From Verrucomicrobiota bacterium (GTDB lineage Bacteria > Verrucomicrobiota > Verrucomicrobiia > Opitutales > Puniceicoccaceae), in NCBI GenBank assembly GCA_038744685.1, contig JBCDMB010000016.1, forward strand, positions 1 to 64,000: DNA of 64,000 nucleotides, given 5' to 3'. A model generated the notes under the pieces. That model searched no databases. It was not told the DNA's origin and worked only from the letters and a program-made list of their open reading frames with translations. Position 1 is the stretch's first letter, and the number at the start of each line of letters is the position of its first letter. The position numbers were made by a program, and so were the translations under genes. Positions 1-13,339 of this stretch are shown one piece after another.

Positions 1-70
1 CTTCGTCGAGCCGGATGATCTTCTCGTTCCCGGAAGCCGTCGCTTCCTCTTCTCTCTCTTTCTCGCTCAT
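1..70 (-). CDS. Start of a truncated protein, possibly an S4-domain RNA-binding protein
   Basis: Only the first 23 codons lie in the window; the gene runs off the left edge. The ATG is at 68-70 on the minus strand and the peptide begins MSEKEREEEATASG, then NEKIIRLDE. A charged low-complexity start followed by a 'I-I-R-L-D-E' strand is how small S4-like (YbcJ/YaaA type) RNA-binding proteins often begin, but this is too short to decide. The function is not assigned. Confidence 0.4.
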   Translation of the reverse strand, partial: MSEKEREEEATASGNEKIIRLDE

Positions 71-119
71 TGTCTTGGTTCCTTATCTGAACCTTCCTGA
101 GCACCTCCAAATCAAAAGT

Positions 120-288
120 GCGAAAAATACCCTACGTTATCACGGAATTTTTTCCTTCATAATCGATACCTTTTTTTCAGGTTAAAATAAAGACGGTGCG
201 TTTTCTATCTGAAGAATTTGTTACGTTATCTCGTGACGATTGGTAGGTCAAGATGTTCGATAACGTCGTAACGTAGGGTATTTTCCGC
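120..288. repeat. Inverted-repeat (MITE-like) element
   Basis: Bases 120-139 and 269-288 form an inverted repeat matching at 19 of 20 positions (core AAATACCCTACGTTA and its complement). The 129 bases between them contain another related string, TTACGTTATCTCG, near 220. No protein is encoded and no clear target-site duplication is visible. It could be a small non-autonomous transposable element or a paired regulator site for the flanking genes. The rest of 71-453 shows no gene. Confidence 0.45.
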
Positions 289-453
289 ATATTCAATTCG
301 AACATTACTCGCCACGGACCAAAGTCATAGGCTGCCATCCGCTCTGTCAATCTTTCTGCAAGTTTTCGTGAACTGACCCCTTTTGATCCCTCTTAAGTGG
401 ACTTTTTTCGGACTTTTTTGACCCTTTCGCTTTTGGAAAGTCGTGTTCGCCCC

Positions 454-1461
454 TCAACTCTTCATCTGGAAACCCGACTCCTCAAGCAACCTCAAAATCG
501 TCGTTACAACACCATCATTTTGGTCTTTTGGTTTCACTACATCGATGTGGCCAGCACTTAGAATTGGAATCGGGTCAGGGTCAAGACCTGTGGCACTATT
601 TAATGAAACCACTTTATCTTCGTCGCCCACAATACAACGAATTACGCTTTCTTTCGAATAATCACTTGATGTCCATTTGCTCCAATCTGCATTTAATGAA
701 AACAGAAAGCTTGAATCAGTGGCTAAATCTCTGAGCTGTGCTTTTCTTAATGTTGGCACATGCTTACCTATATTTGCCAGATTTGCTCCATTGTGAGGAG
801 ATGCAATGAAGACAAAAAGTCGGACTAATCTATCAATCCGGTCCTCACGTTCGAACTGGAGTGACACAAAACGACGAGCCACGACACCGCCCATACTATG
901 TGCCACAATAGCAATTCGTTGAGCTTTTACATTGTTTCTAACCCAGTTGTCGAAGTTCCGTGCAATCATTTCTAGCGAGGGTGATTTTCTCCAGATACCG
1001 GTAGGATAGGTATATAAGCCTATTTGGCAGTCTACGTTCTCTGATATGTAGCTTGGCATATCCCCGAACGAGTCTTCACCACCACACCAACCATGAATAA
1101 AAAGAACCGAGTCCTTTTGTTTCTCAGGTGCTTTTTTCTCTTCTTCGACTCTTATCCTAAAATGCGAATGCAAGGAGTCGACAGACCATTTTTTACAAAA
1201 CTCTAAAAAGTCCTGCAATTGGCTTGGAACTTCCCCGTCGAAAGAGCTTCCAATTTCAAAGTATTCAATTAATCTTTTGACAGCTTCATTGTCTAGGTCT
1301 CCATCGAAAATTACACATCCGGAAGAAAACCTAACATCTGCAATTTCGTCTACCGGACATCCAGAGATTTTCGATAAATCAGATAGAAATTCAACTCTAT
1401 CAGAATCACTGAAGTCAGAGAATTCTCGATTCATTCTTATCCGGAGTGATTTTTTTATCAT
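454..1461 (-). CDS. Alpha/beta hydrolase with N-terminal effector-associated-like domain
   Basis: A 335-residue protein in two parts. Residues 1-70 read as a small alpha/beta domain (FSDFSDSDRVEFLSDL, then a GCVIF strand) of the kind seen N-terminally on effectors of bacterial conflict and signalling systems. From about residue 118 there is a lipase/PGAP1-type alpha/beta hydrolase: oxyanion strand VLFIHGWCGG, nucleophile elbow AHSMGG with the catalytic Ser, an SPHNGANL segment typical of lipases, and a candidate catalytic His in SAGHID near the C-terminus. There is no signal peptide, so it probably acts in the cytoplasm on an ester or lipid. It is divergent from the rexAB-like pair and separated from it by an intron remnant. 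The hydrolase fold is clear; the substrate and the defence role are inference. Confidence 0.75.
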   Translation of the reverse strand: MIKKSLRIRMNREFSDFSDSDRVEFLSDLSKISGCPVDEIADVRFSSGCVIFDGDLDNEAVKRLIEYFEIGSSFDGEVPSQLQDFLEFCKKWSVDSLHSHFRIRVEEEKKAPEKQKDSVLFIHGWCGGEDSFGDMPSYISENVDCQIGLYTYPTGIWRKSPSLEMIARNFDNWVRNNVKAQRIAIVAHSMGGVVARRFVSLQFEREDRIDRLVRLFVFIASPHNGANLANIGKHVPTLRKAQLRDLATDSSFLFSLNADWSKWTSSDYSKESVIRCIVGDEDKVVSLNSATGLDPDPIPILSAGHIDVVKPKDQNDGVVTTILRLLEESGFQMKS

Positions 1462-1972
1462 TCTATTTAATCTTCTCTAAGTTTACGTAGACTTAAAGGA
1501 TTATTGAAGGAATCTGATCAGAATATCGGACACTAACATCATTTTTGACCGGAACTCTACTCTTGATATTTAAGCTACTTATACGAATCTGTCGATATAG
1601 ATAAGATCACTAAAACAATTAATTACAGCAGCAACAAACCTAGCTAAAGTTGATTATTCATCGCACTTGTCACCTACCGGATCATTAAGAATAAGGAATA
1701 AAACAAAAGTAGCACTATAAAAAGATCTTTACGATAAGAATCTACCGAAAAAGATTTTGGTGAAAAAGTTAGTATGAGCTTTGGGCATTAAAACCCTCGA
1801 GCAGGTTTAATTCCACAATCTGCGATTTTCTGAAATTTTTTACGCGAAGAATGCAAAGTCGGTAGGTCTGAGGCTAGAAGCATTGCACGAGCTACACCAA
1901 CTTTCTGGACACTACCTCTCGGAAACCTCCGTTACCGACAAGGATCTCAGAAGACATCAGGTCTTGACTCTT
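1462..1972. other. AT-rich intergenic stretch, no gene seen
   Basis: About 510 bases, rich in A and T in the first 330, between the hydrolase start and the group II intron fragment. It should hold the hydrolase promoter (minus strand), with a GAGAAG ribosome-binding-like string about 12 bases before that ATG. No ORF with recognisable protein features was found. It is probably also the 5' flank (exon side) into which the intron inserted. Confidence 0.4.
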
Positions 1973-2280
1973 GTGCGCCGAGCAAAGCGAGGCGTTTCCT
2001 GCTAGGGGAAGATCCCGGCTATTAAAAACCTAACCAGTATAATATATCGAATGTTGCGCGGATGTGAGCTAAATCGCCAAAAGAGAATGACCCTGATTTA
2101 GGAGGTCGAACCGTGAGCTTTGCAAGAGAGGCAACGGGCGGTGGAACAGCATCTGTGAAGCGTACACAGAGAAGGCTGCAGGCCGTAGGGGAGATCGCAG
2201 AACCCCGGGAGTTGATACAGCCTCAAAAGGAAGCGTGACACGGGATCAGTCCACGATTTCTTGATTTTGGAGAAGGTCAA
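1973..2280 (+). mobile_element. 5' fragment of a bacterial group II intron
   Basis: The segment begins with GTGCGCC, the usual group II intron 5' boundary, and continues with strings I recognise from domain I of bacterial group II introns: a GGGGAAG-TCCCGGCT hairpin, AACCTAACCAG, GTGAGCTAAATCGCC, AGAGAATGA, GAGGTCGAACCGTGAGC and GGCTGCAGGCCGTAGGGGAG. No reverse transcriptase/maturase ORF follows, and no domain V/VI-like hairpin was found before the next gene, so the intron is 5'-only and dead. Recognition is by eye; a covariance-model search would settle it. Confidence 0.6.
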
Positions 2281-2703
2281 AACACTTCTCCCTCCCCAAT
2301 TTCCGGTGCCTGCTGATCAAACTACTCACGCTATCACGGGTTTCCATTTGTAAACGCGTGTCGATCCATTGGTGCAAAGTACTTTTCCCGAAGCCGTCGA
2401 GCGAGTGCGAACACCCAAACCTCGCCTTTACGACTCCGTCAGAAAACTCTTCCGGGCCACTTCGCTCTCAAAGATCGAGATCCGGAATTCTCCACGACTG
2501 AGGGTAAGGTATAACGCTCCCGCGCATTCGATCCAAATCTTTTTCGCTAATGCATTCTAATCGAAGGCACGTAGTTGCTCAGTCAACATTTTTGAAAGTT
2601 TACGTTGCTGACCACTTTTCGTTCCCGCTTGGGCATGGAACTTTTCGGATAAACTTGCGCTCGTTCTCCAGAAAGATCAGTCTGACGTCACATGGACAGG
2701 AAG
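2281..2703. other. Spacer between intron remnant and rexA-like gene
   Basis: No gene is recognised in these 420 bases. A 63-codon open frame at 2369-2560 has no visible motif and no good ribosome-binding site, and is not called. The segment must hold the promoter of the rexAB-like pair; no convincing -35/-10 pair was identified. Confidence 0.35.
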
Positions 2704-2793
2704 ATGAACTTCTACCTCTACTCCGCGACAACGGATCAAAGCAGCAAGGTGACACTTGAGGAGGATACTTCTCGAAATCGCCAGCAAGCCTCT
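2704..2793 (+). other. Out-of-frame N-terminal piece of the rexA-like gene
   Basis: Starting at ATG 2704 (or in-frame ATG 2692) the frame reads MNFYLYSATTDQSSKVTLEE and stops at 2791-2793. This is the kind of N-terminus seen in RexA-like proteins (lambda RexA starts MKNGFYATYRS) and joins naturally to ILLEIASKP of the next frame if one base is skipped around 2758-2766. It therefore looks like the true start of the following gene, separated by a +1 frameshift. A GAGGAGG Shine-Dalgarno-like string lies exactly at the join. Confidence 0.5.
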
Positions 2794-3559
2794 TGACAAA
2801 AGAGAGAAAGCCGTGAACGGAAGAACCATCAGACTCGAAGAGTTAGAAAGAGTAGTGATAGGTGGGAAGAAATACTTTGCTGGTTGTCTTGCTCAATTGC
2901 GGAGCATGGCACTTCCCTCAAAAGTTCGAAAGGGGAGCCCTCTTTCTGACCTTGGATTGGATTCCGAAGAGAGTCTAGCGGAACCAACAGGGTTTCTATA
3001 TCTTCCCGAGAAGGATCGTCTGGTGTATTCTCGAATCCAGAGTTCTGTAGTGATCGGAAACTTCCAAAGGTATCTCTCGGCTTTCGCAGAGAAAGGTGTA
3101 GTGCACGTCACACCAGTTATTCGAACAGACGCACTCGAACGAGTGAAGAAATCTAGTTGGCTAAATCGGATGGATCTTAAATTTCAGATGCCCTCTGACG
3201 GCAAAATTCCTCAAACAAGTAGCGGTTCTATAGGTGGGGCCATTAAGGCAGCCAGCTCAGTTGGAGGCGCTGTGGTGAAGCTCAGTATATCTGCAAAGGC
3301 GGGTAAGAATGACCACCTGAGTAAAAGTAGTGTTATCAGCGATGCGGAGCAAATAATCGCCGAAGCAGAGCAACACCAAATCGCTCTTGACGCTCTGGAC
3401 ATACATGCGAACGTCGAAGGGACCGAACGAGCAGAGAAGATTCCTTTGCTGAATTTTTCGGTCCAGAATTGGCAAGATATTGAGAATGCGACCCGCACTC
3501 TAACATGGAAGACTCTTAAGAACGCCGCAATCAGAGCCGCCCGTGAGATTCAGATGTAA
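2756..3559 (+). CDS. RexA-like cytoplasmic protein of a RexAB-type exclusion pair
   Basis: A 267-residue soluble protein from a TTG start at 2756; adding the upstream frame piece and removing one base gives about 284 residues, against 279 for lambda RexA. The central part follows RexA closely in layout: SEESLAEPTGFLYL against RexA DDESLGFPSFLFV, a Tyr/Phe-Leu helix (FQRYLSAF against LTDFLIG), then VVHVTPVIR against RVQIEPLMR, then a run ending in a KFQMP/EAKLP-type strand. No nuclease or ATPase motif is visible. In lambda, RexA senses phage intermediates and activates the membrane protein RexB. The next gene, 15 bases on, encodes a four-helix membrane protein of RexB size. The pairing is strong contextual support; sequence similarity is low and judged by eye. 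It could also be described as a DUF6731-type protein. Confidence 0.6.
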   Translation: MRRILLEIASKPLDKREKAVNGRTIRLEELERVVIGGKKYFAGCLAQLRSMALPSKVRKGSPLSDLGLDSEESLAEPTGFLYLPEKDRLVYSRIQSSVVIGNFQRYLSAFAEKGVVHVTPVIRTDALERVKKSSWLNRMDLKFQMPSDGKIPQTSSGSIGGAIKAASSVGGAVVKLSISAKAGKNDHLSKSSVISDAEQIIAEAEQHQIALDALDIHANVEGTERAEKIPLLNFSVQNWQDIENATRTLTWKTLKNAAIRAAREIQM

Positions 3560-3574
3560 AGACTGTAAGATGCC

Positions 3575-4030
3575 GTGAAAAACCATGGCGATACTCGCGA
3601 CCTTCTGCAGCGTTTTGCGGAACGGCGGTTTCCTTTCGTGGTTGGCGTTTTGACAGCCATCGTAGTTCTCTCTCTCAACACCAAACCACAGATTGATAAG
3701 CTGTTACCATTATCTGTGAGCGTTGCCTCAACCGCTGTCGGATTCTTAGCAGGTGCGATATCGATTCTGATAGCTGTAAAGGACTCAACGGTTGTTAGAA
3801 TTCTCCGAAGAGACGGGCACATTAAAATTCTTGTAGCATACTTCAGAACCGCAATAACGGCTACCATCGGCCTGATTGTTTTCAGCGTAATCCTGATCGC
3901 TTTTACTTTTCCTTGGGGAAACTACGTCGCTGTATTTTGGTTAGGCCTGGGTGCATTCTCAGCAGCAGCTTCGTTTAGAATAGTTTGGCTGCTTATGGGA
4001 ATCTTGAGAAGCTATCTTGGGGAAGACTGA
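3575..4030 (+). CDS. RexB-like four-helix inner-membrane protein
   Basis: A 151-residue protein (lambda RexB has 144) starting at GTG 3575, 15 bases after the rexA-like stop, so surely co-transcribed. Four hydrophobic segments are visible at about residues 19-36, 43-67, 83-110 and 115-145. The second helix and following loop resemble RexB: FLAGAISILIA then VVRILRRDGHIK, against YAGTMIAILIA then RRLAKIREYGYM in RexB. In lambda, RexB is the ion-conducting partner that depolarises the membrane when RexA is triggered, aborting phage growth. Here the same role is inferred from topology, length and gene order. Confidence 0.6.
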   Translation: MKNHGDTRDLLQRFAERRFPFVVGVLTAIVVLSLNTKPQIDKLLPLSVSVASTAVGFLAGAISILIAVKDSTVVRILRRDGHIKILVAYFRTAITATIGLIVFSVILIAFTFPWGNYVAVFWLGLGAFSAAASFRIVWLLMGILRSYLGED

Positions 4031-4152
4031 TATTGAAATTTTGAAGGAAACCAATGGGGTCAAAGTTTTCATGCTTGTGCTCGCCTCAGCGATAGAAGCA
4101 TTCTCGATAAGTCCTCTCTTATGGTCAGAGAAAGCGGCCTCAGAACACAAAG

Positions 4153-4182
4153 AAGGCGCCTCCCCTCTCGGAGAGACGCCTT
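4153..4182 (-). terminator. Terminator hairpin behind rpoC
   Basis: AAGGCG at 4153-4158 pairs with CGCCTT at 4177-4182, with further CTC/GAG pairing inside. On the minus strand the hairpin lies 23 bases past the rpoC stop and is followed by a mixed C/T tract (CTTTGT), so the U-run is weak. It closes the long ribosomal/RNA polymerase operon and may work in both directions. Confidence 0.55.
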
Positions 4183-4205
4183 GAAATTTCTTATCTCGAA
4201 ACCTC

Positions 4206-8366
<4,161 letters not shown>

Positions 8367-8392
8367 TTCAATTTCTCCTTAGGCGGTTGCGG

Positions 8393-11300
8393 TTACAGCG
8401 ACATGGTAACTTTACCACGTTTCACATCGAGGCAAAGACTTTGGATCTCTTTCATCAAAACGTTGAACGACTGCGGCGTTCCGGCGGAGAGGCTGCGGTC
8501 ACCCTTCACGAGAGACTCGTAGATTTTCGTCCGGCCTTGAACGTCGTCAGACTTTACGGTGAGTAGCTCCTGCAGAGTGTATGCCGCCCCATAAGCTTCG
8601 AGGGCCCAGACCTCCATCTCCCCGAAACGCTGGCCACCGTATTGGGCCTTTCCGCCGAGAGGCTGCTGGGTGATGAGGCTGTAAGGTCCAACCGCACGGG
8701 CGTGGATCTTCTCCGCGACGAGGTGGTTGAGCTTCAGCATGTAGATGTAGCCGACCACGACTTTCTGGTCGAGCTTCTCGCAGGTCTGACCGTCGTAGAG
8801 GTCGCTCTTTCCACTTTCAGGAAGTCCGGCGTCTCTCAGGTAGCCGCGGACCTTCTCCTCGGGAATCCCGTCGAAGATCGGTGTCGCTACCTTGATGCCG
8901 AGCTTCTTACAAGCCCAGCCAAGGTGAGTTTCGAGGACCTGTCCCACGTTCATCCGGCTCGGAACCCCGAGAGGGTTCAGGCAGATTTCAATCGGAGTTC
9001 CATCAGGGAGGAACGGCATGTCTTCCTCGGGAACGATGCGGGCAACCACACCCTTGTTCCCGTGACGACCCGCCATCTTATCACCAACCTGAATCTTACG
9101 CTTGGTCGCGACATAAACCTTAACGCTCTTGATGACCCCCTGCTCGAGGTCGTCGCCCTGCTCTACTGCCGTGATCCGGCGGTCGCGATCTCCTTCGATT
9201 TCGTCGAACTTCGTTTGGAAGCTCTTGACGATCTCCATGATCTTGATGCGGACCGGCGAAGGATCGATTTCGATGTGCTTCGAAACCTGTGCAAGTTTCC
9301 GCAGAAGGGTCTTCGTGATCTTCCGGTTTGCCGGAATGATCAGGTCACCGGTCTCGGAGTTCTTCACGTCGAGTGGGATCTTTTCCCCGAGAAGAATGTT
9401 CGAAAGAGACTCGGTCAGCTCTTCGCGCAGGCGCTCGTACTGAACCTTGTAGTCTTCGTTGATCTTCTTCTTCTGACGGTTGCGATCGGAAGCGGAGAGC
9501 TTCTCCGACTCGCCTTCCACGCGGGTCGAAACCTTGACGTCCATGACGATCCCATTGACGCCCGAAGGAACAACAAGCGAGGAGTCCTTAACGTCTGCGG
9601 CCTTCTCCCCGAAGATCGCGCGAAGCAATTTCTCTTCCGGAGCCAGCTCGGTCTCGCTCTTCGGTGTAATCTTACCGACAAGGATGTCGCCCGGCTTCAC
9701 TTCCGCACCGACGCGGATCACCCCGTTGTGGTCGAGGTTGCGGAGAGCTTCCTCGCCCACGTTCGGGATGTCGTAAGTGATTTCTTCGGGTCCGAGCTTG
9801 GTGTCACGGGCAGTCACTTCGAAGTCCTCAATATGGATCGAAGTGAAGACGTCGTCCTTGATCATCTTTTCGCTCAAGAGAATCGCGTCCTCAAAATTGT
9901 AACCGTTCCACGGCATAAAGGCCACGAGAACATTCCGTCCGATCGCGAGATCCCCTTCGTCGGTCGCCGCACCGTCTGCGAGGAGGGTACCCGGCTCCAC
10001 CTTCTGACCCTTCAAGACACGGGGCTGTTGGTTGAAGCAGGTGCCTGCGTTCGAACGGATGAACTTGCGGAGGTGGTAAACGTAGGTGCCTCTGTTTGGA
10101 TCACTCTTAGGGTTGCGGGCCAGCTTGGTACTGACTTCGCCGTCCTCAGTGATGATGATCCGACGTGCATCGACAGATGCGACAATCCCTTTGGCTTCGG
10201 CCCGGATGACGGTCTTCGAATCACTAGCGACACGGGCCTCGATACCGGTTCCGACAAAGGGAGCTTCCGTCTGGAGGAGCGGCACCCCTTGGCGTTGCAT
10301 GTTCGATCCCATGAGCGCGCGATTCGCATCGTCGTGCTCGAGGAACGGAATCAAACCAGCAGCCACCGAAACGACCTGCTTCGGAGACACGTCCATGTAG
10401 TCGACGCGGTCTCCTTCGACTTCGAGAATCTGGTCACGGAAACGGCAGGTCACCTTGCCAACGAAGTTACCCTTGGAATCGAGTTCGGAGTTCGCCTGCG
10501 CAATTACGTGAGGCTCCTCCTGGTCGGCATTGAGGTAAACGACCTCGTCACTGACCTTGCCGTTTTTGACGGTGCGGAAGGGCGTCTCGATGAAGCCAAA
10601 CTCATTGACCTTCGAGTAGGTCGAAAGCGAGTTGATCAAACCGATGTTCGGACCTTCAGGTGTTTCAATCGGGCAGATCCGTCCATAGTGACTTGGATGC
10701 ACGTCGCGGACTTCGAATCCGGCACGCTCCCGATTCAAACCTCCCGGTCCCAATGCGGACAAGCGGCGCTTGTGCGTCAGCTCGGCCAAAGGATTGATTT
10801 GGTCCATGAACTGGGACAGCTGGCTCCGCGCAAAGAAGTCGCGGATGACCGTGCTGAGAGCCTTCGGGTTGATCAGCTTCTGAGGCATGATCGAGTCGAC
10901 GCTCTGGTCGAGCAGAGTCATTCTCTCTTTTACGAGACGCTCGGTCCGGGCGAGACCAATCCGGCACTGGTTGGCGAGCAATTCACCTACGGTTCGCACG
11001 CGGCGGCTGCCGAGGTGATCAATGTCGTCCACATATCCGTCACCGCGCTTCAACTTGATGAGGTAGCGGGTGGATTCGACAATATCCTCCACGTTCATCA
11101 CGCGGTTTTCGAGATCAGTCGAAAGATTCAGCTTTTGGTTGATCTTGTAACGACCCACACGGCCCAAATCATAGCGCTTCGGATCCTGCAACAGACGCTT
11201 CAACAGTGCCTTCGCATTGGCAGTCGTAGGCGGCTCGCCGGGGCGGAGACGCTTGTAAATATCTTTGAGCGCTTCTTCCTCGTTGCGGGTCGGATCCTTT

Positions 11301-12160
11301 TTGAGGCATCGAACGATCAGTCCCTCATCCGAAGTGGTATCAATGACCGAAATCTTCGTGATGCCAGCCTTCTCGAAAGAGCGGATCGTGGTGCGGGTGA
11401 GTGGCTCAAACGCACGGGCAAGAACGACACCCTTCTCTGCATCGACGATGTCCTCGACGAGGATCAGGTTGGAAACGTTTTCCATCTTGAGACCCTCGGC
11501 AACAGAGAGGTCCTTGAGCTCATAGAAAAGATTCAAAATGTCGAAATCGGAGCTGTAACCCATCGCCCGCAAAAGCGTAGTGATGAGAAACTTCCGACGC
11601 CGGCGACGGCGATCGAGATAGACGTAGAGAAGATCGTTTTGGTCAAACTGTGCTTCCAGCCACGTTCCTCGATCCGGGATAATCCGGAAAGAATGCAGCA
11701 TCTTGCCACTGGTATGCGGAGCCTGTTCAAAGCAGAGACCCGGTGAACGGTGTAGCTGGGAAACGATGACGCGTTCGGCCCCATTAATGATGAAGCTACC
11801 GCGAGTGGTGATCATCGGGAGTTCTCCCATGTAGATCTCCTCTTCCTTCATCTGTTCTTCCTCGCGGAGGGAGAATTTGACGTAGAGGCCGACGGAATAA
11901 GTCACCCCGTCGCGGAGACACTCGATCTCTGAATACTTTGGATCGGTCAGCTTGTAGCTTGAAAAGTCGAGCATGCAGCGGCCGTCGTAACTTTCGATCG
12001 GGAACAAATCGCGGAAAACGGACTGTAAACCGACGTTTTGCCGCTGTCCGGGAGCGACCTCCAGTTGCAGAAACTCGTTGAACGAGTCGATCTGGTTTTG
12101 GATCAGATTGGGTGGTTCGATGACCTCTTGCAGTTTTCCGAAGTTGATGCGTTCAGACAT
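8393..12160 (-). CDS. rpoB: DNA-directed RNA polymerase subunit beta
   Basis: The 1255-residue second large subunit of RNA polymerase. The rifampicin pocket is readable ([20 protein letters not shown], then LSALGPGG) and has the residues of a drug-sensitive enzyme. [13 protein letters not shown], the [12 protein letters not shown] segment and the C-terminal [20 protein letters not shown] are all present. I start it at the ATG giving MSERINFGK, as beta subunits usually begin shortly before this point; a TTG 36 bases further upstream would add 12 residues without a better ribosome-binding site. It lies between rplL and rpoC, with an attenuator-like hairpin just before it. Confidence 0.98.
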   Translation of the reverse strand: MSERINFGKLQEVIEPPNLIQNQIDSFNEFLQLEVAPGQRQNVGLQSVFRDLFPIESYDGRCMLDFSSYKLTDPKYSEIECLRDGVTYSVGLYVKFSLREEEQMKEEEIYMGELPMITTRGSFIINGAERVIVSQLHRSPGLCFEQAPHTSGKMLHSFRIIPDRGTWLEAQFDQNDLLYVYLDRRRRRRKFLITTLLRAMGYSSDFDILNLFYELKDLSVAEGLKMENVSNLILVEDIVDAEKGVVLARAFEPLTRTTIRSFEKAGITKISVIDTTSDEGLIVRCLKKDPTRNEEEALKDIYKRLRPGEPPTTANAKALLKRLLQDPKRYDLGRVGRYKINQKLNLSTDLENRVMNVEDIVESTRYLIKLKRGDGYVDDIDHLGSRRVRTVGELLANQCRIGLARTERLVKERMTLLDQSVDSIMPQKLINPKALSTVIRDFFARSQLSQFMDQINPLAELTHKRRLSALGPGGLNRERAGFEVRDVHPSHYGRICPIETPEGPNIGLINSLSTYSKVNEFGFIETPFRTVKNGKVSDEVVYLNADQEEPHVIAQANSELDSKGNFVGKVTCRFRDQILEVEGDRVDYMDVSPKQVVSVAAGLIPFLEHDDANRALMGSNMQRQGVPLLQTEAPFVGTGIEARVASDSKTVIRAEAKGIVASVDARRIIITEDGEVSTKLARNPKSDPNRGTYVYHLRKFIRSNAGTCFNQQPRVLKGQKVEPGTLLADGAATDEGDLAIGRNVLVAFMPWNGYNFEDAILLSEKMIKDDVFTSIHIEDFEVTARDTKLGPEEITYDIPNVGEEALRNLDHNGVIRVGAEVKPGDILVGKITPKSETELAPEEKLLRAIFGEKAADVKDSSLVVPSGVNGIVMDVKVSTRVEGESEKLSASDRNRQKKKINEDYKVQYERLREELTESLSNILLGEKIPLDVKNSETGDLIIPANRKITKTLLRKLAQVSKHIEIDPSPVRIKIMEIVKSFQTKFDEIEGDRDRRITAVEQGDDLEQGVIKSVKVYVATKRKIQVGDKMAGRHGNKGVVARIVPEEDMPFLPDGTPIEICLNPLGVPSRMNVGQVLETHLGWACKKLGIKVATPIFDGIPEEKVRGYLRDAGLPESGKSDLYDGQTCEKLDQKVVVGYIYMLKLNHLVAEKIHARAVGPYSLITQQPLGGKAQYGGQRFGEMEVWALEAYGAAYTLQELLTVKSDDVQGRTKIYESLVKGDRSLSAGTPQSFNVLMKEIQSLCLDVKRGKVTMSL

Positions 12161-12234
12161 GATAGCGGTGGTGCTGGCGGTTGGGCTTGGATTCAAACGG
12201 GAGCGTTTAAGGCGGATCTATTAAAACAGCACAG

Positions 12235-12257
12235 CCGCGCAGGATAAACCTGCGCGG
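12235..12257 (-). terminator. Attenuator-like hairpin between rplL and rpoB
   Basis: A perfect 9-bp stem, CCGCGCAGG / CCTGCGCGG, with a 5-base loop. Read on the minus strand it sits about 40 bases after rplL and is followed by CTGTGCTGTTTTAAT, so it can act as a partial Rho-independent terminator. Other bacteria attenuate transcription at this same rplL-rpoB junction to make fewer polymerase subunits than ribosomal proteins; that role is inferred here. Confidence 0.6.
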
Positions 12258-12296
12258 TCTGGCTGGAAATGGTTCTGTGGAAAAAAGCTTTCGATA

Positions 12297-12683
12297 TTAT
12301 TTGACCTCCACTTTGGCACCGGCGGCTTCGAGCTTCTTCTGGATCTCGGCCGCTTCGTCCTTCGTGGTGGCTTCTTTGACTGGCTTGGGAGCGCCTTCAA
12401 CCAGTTCCTTGGCCTCTTTCAGGCCAAGTCCGGTGATTGCGCGGATCTCCTTAATAACGGCGATCTTGTTGCCTCCGAAGTCCGCGAGGATGACGTCGAA
12501 TTCGTCCTTCTCCTCGGCTGCGGGTGCGTCGCCTGCGGCGGCTGCTCCGCCAGCGGCTACAGCAACAGGTGCTGCAGCACTCACGCCCCACTTTTCTTCG
12601 AGCTCGCTGACGAGTCCTGCGATATCGAGGACCGACTGCGCGCTAAGCCAATCAATTACTTCTTCTTTAGTGATGTCTGCCAT
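12297..12683 (-). CDS. rplL: Ribosomal protein L7/L12
   Basis: A 128-residue acidic stalk protein of the 50S subunit. The N-terminal dimerisation domain ([13 protein letters not shown]) leads to an Ala/Gly-rich hinge at about residues 36-55 and a C-terminal factor-binding domain with the family signatures KIAVIKEIR and [15 protein letters not shown]. An AGGAGG ribosome-binding site precedes the ATG. It follows rplJ after about 120 bases and precedes rpoB across the attenuator hairpin. Confidence 0.97.
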   Translation of the reverse strand: MADITKEEVIDWLSAQSVLDIAGLVSELEEKWGVSAAAPVAVAAGGAAAAGDAPAAEEKDEFDVILADFGGNKIAVIKEIRAITGLGLKEAKELVEGAPKPVKEATTKDEAAEIQKKLEAAGAKVEVK

Positions 12684-12806
12684 GTTTACCTCCTGAGCGG
12701 ATAGTGATTCAGAGAAATCGTTTTAAGGGAAATTCCCCTACCCGCTTCACTCTTGGTTATTTATTGTTCTGTTTCTTCACCGGAGGAACGTCCTCCGATA
12801 GAAATT

Positions 12807-13325
12807 CTAGTTTGCTCCTCCTTGGTCGGCTTTTGCCTTCAATAGGTTGACCACGCTCTGCGGAACGGCGTTGACTACCGAGACAAACCGCTGAGCAGGA
12901 GTGTTGAGAAGAGAAAGAAATTTCGCCTGTAGCTCTTCCAACCCAGGAAGGTCGGCGAGTTTGACGAGATCCTCCGCTGAGAAGGCTTGGTCTCCGAGGA
13001 TTCCAACCTTCATCTCCACTTTCTCCTTGTCCTCGAAAAACTTCTTGAGGACTTTGGCCACACCGGAGGGATTCTCACCACCCACGATAATCGCAGTCGG
13101 TCCGCTGAGGTGCTCTTTGAGGTCCGGCTTTTCCCGACGGCGTAGGGCGAGATTCAAGATGCTATTCTTCACTACGTGAAACTCGGCGCTTTCGGCAGCC
13201 AGAAGTTCCCGCAAAGACTCGGTCTCCTCAACGGTGATGCTCTCATAATTCGTCAGGAAGACGTAGTCGGACTTATCGAGATGTCCGTCAACGTCGCTAA
13301 CGAGGAGTTCTTTTTCAGGTCTCAT
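12807..13325 (-). CDS. rplJ: Ribosomal protein L10
   Basis: A 172-residue protein that anchors L7/L12 dimers to the ribosome. Seen: the N-terminal YVFLTNYESITVEETESLR, VVKNSILNLAL and GPTAIIVG segments typical of L10, then a C-terminal helix that binds L12. It starts 14 bases after the rplA stop, leaving no room for the long L10/L12-binding leader found in E. coli, so any autoregulation by L10 must use another site. Confidence 0.96.
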   Translation of the reverse strand: MRPEKELLVSDVDGHLDKSDYVFLTNYESITVEETESLRELLAAESAEFHVVKNSILNLALRRREKPDLKEHLSGPTAIIVGGENPSGVAKVLKKFFEDKEKVEMKVGILGDQAFSAEDLVKLADLPGLEELQAKFLSLLNTPAQRFVSVVNAVPQSVVNLLKAKADQGGAN

Positions 13326-13339
13326 GGTTTCGAATCTCC

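Noticed and set aside
2098-2280. A 60-codon minus-strand ORF
   Set aside because: It lies inside the group II intron fragment, where open frames arise from RNA structure.
2369-2560. A 63-codon ORF upstream of the rexA-like gene
   Set aside because: No recognisable domain, weak start context and no conservation cue.
8642-11746. A 1034-codon open frame on the plus strand inside rpoB
   Set aside because: It is antisense to rpoB, caused by its codon bias; the translation has no family features.
13326-13339. An L10 autoregulatory leader upstream of rplJ
   Set aside because: Only 14 bases separate rplA and rplJ, too short for the known L10-binding RNA.
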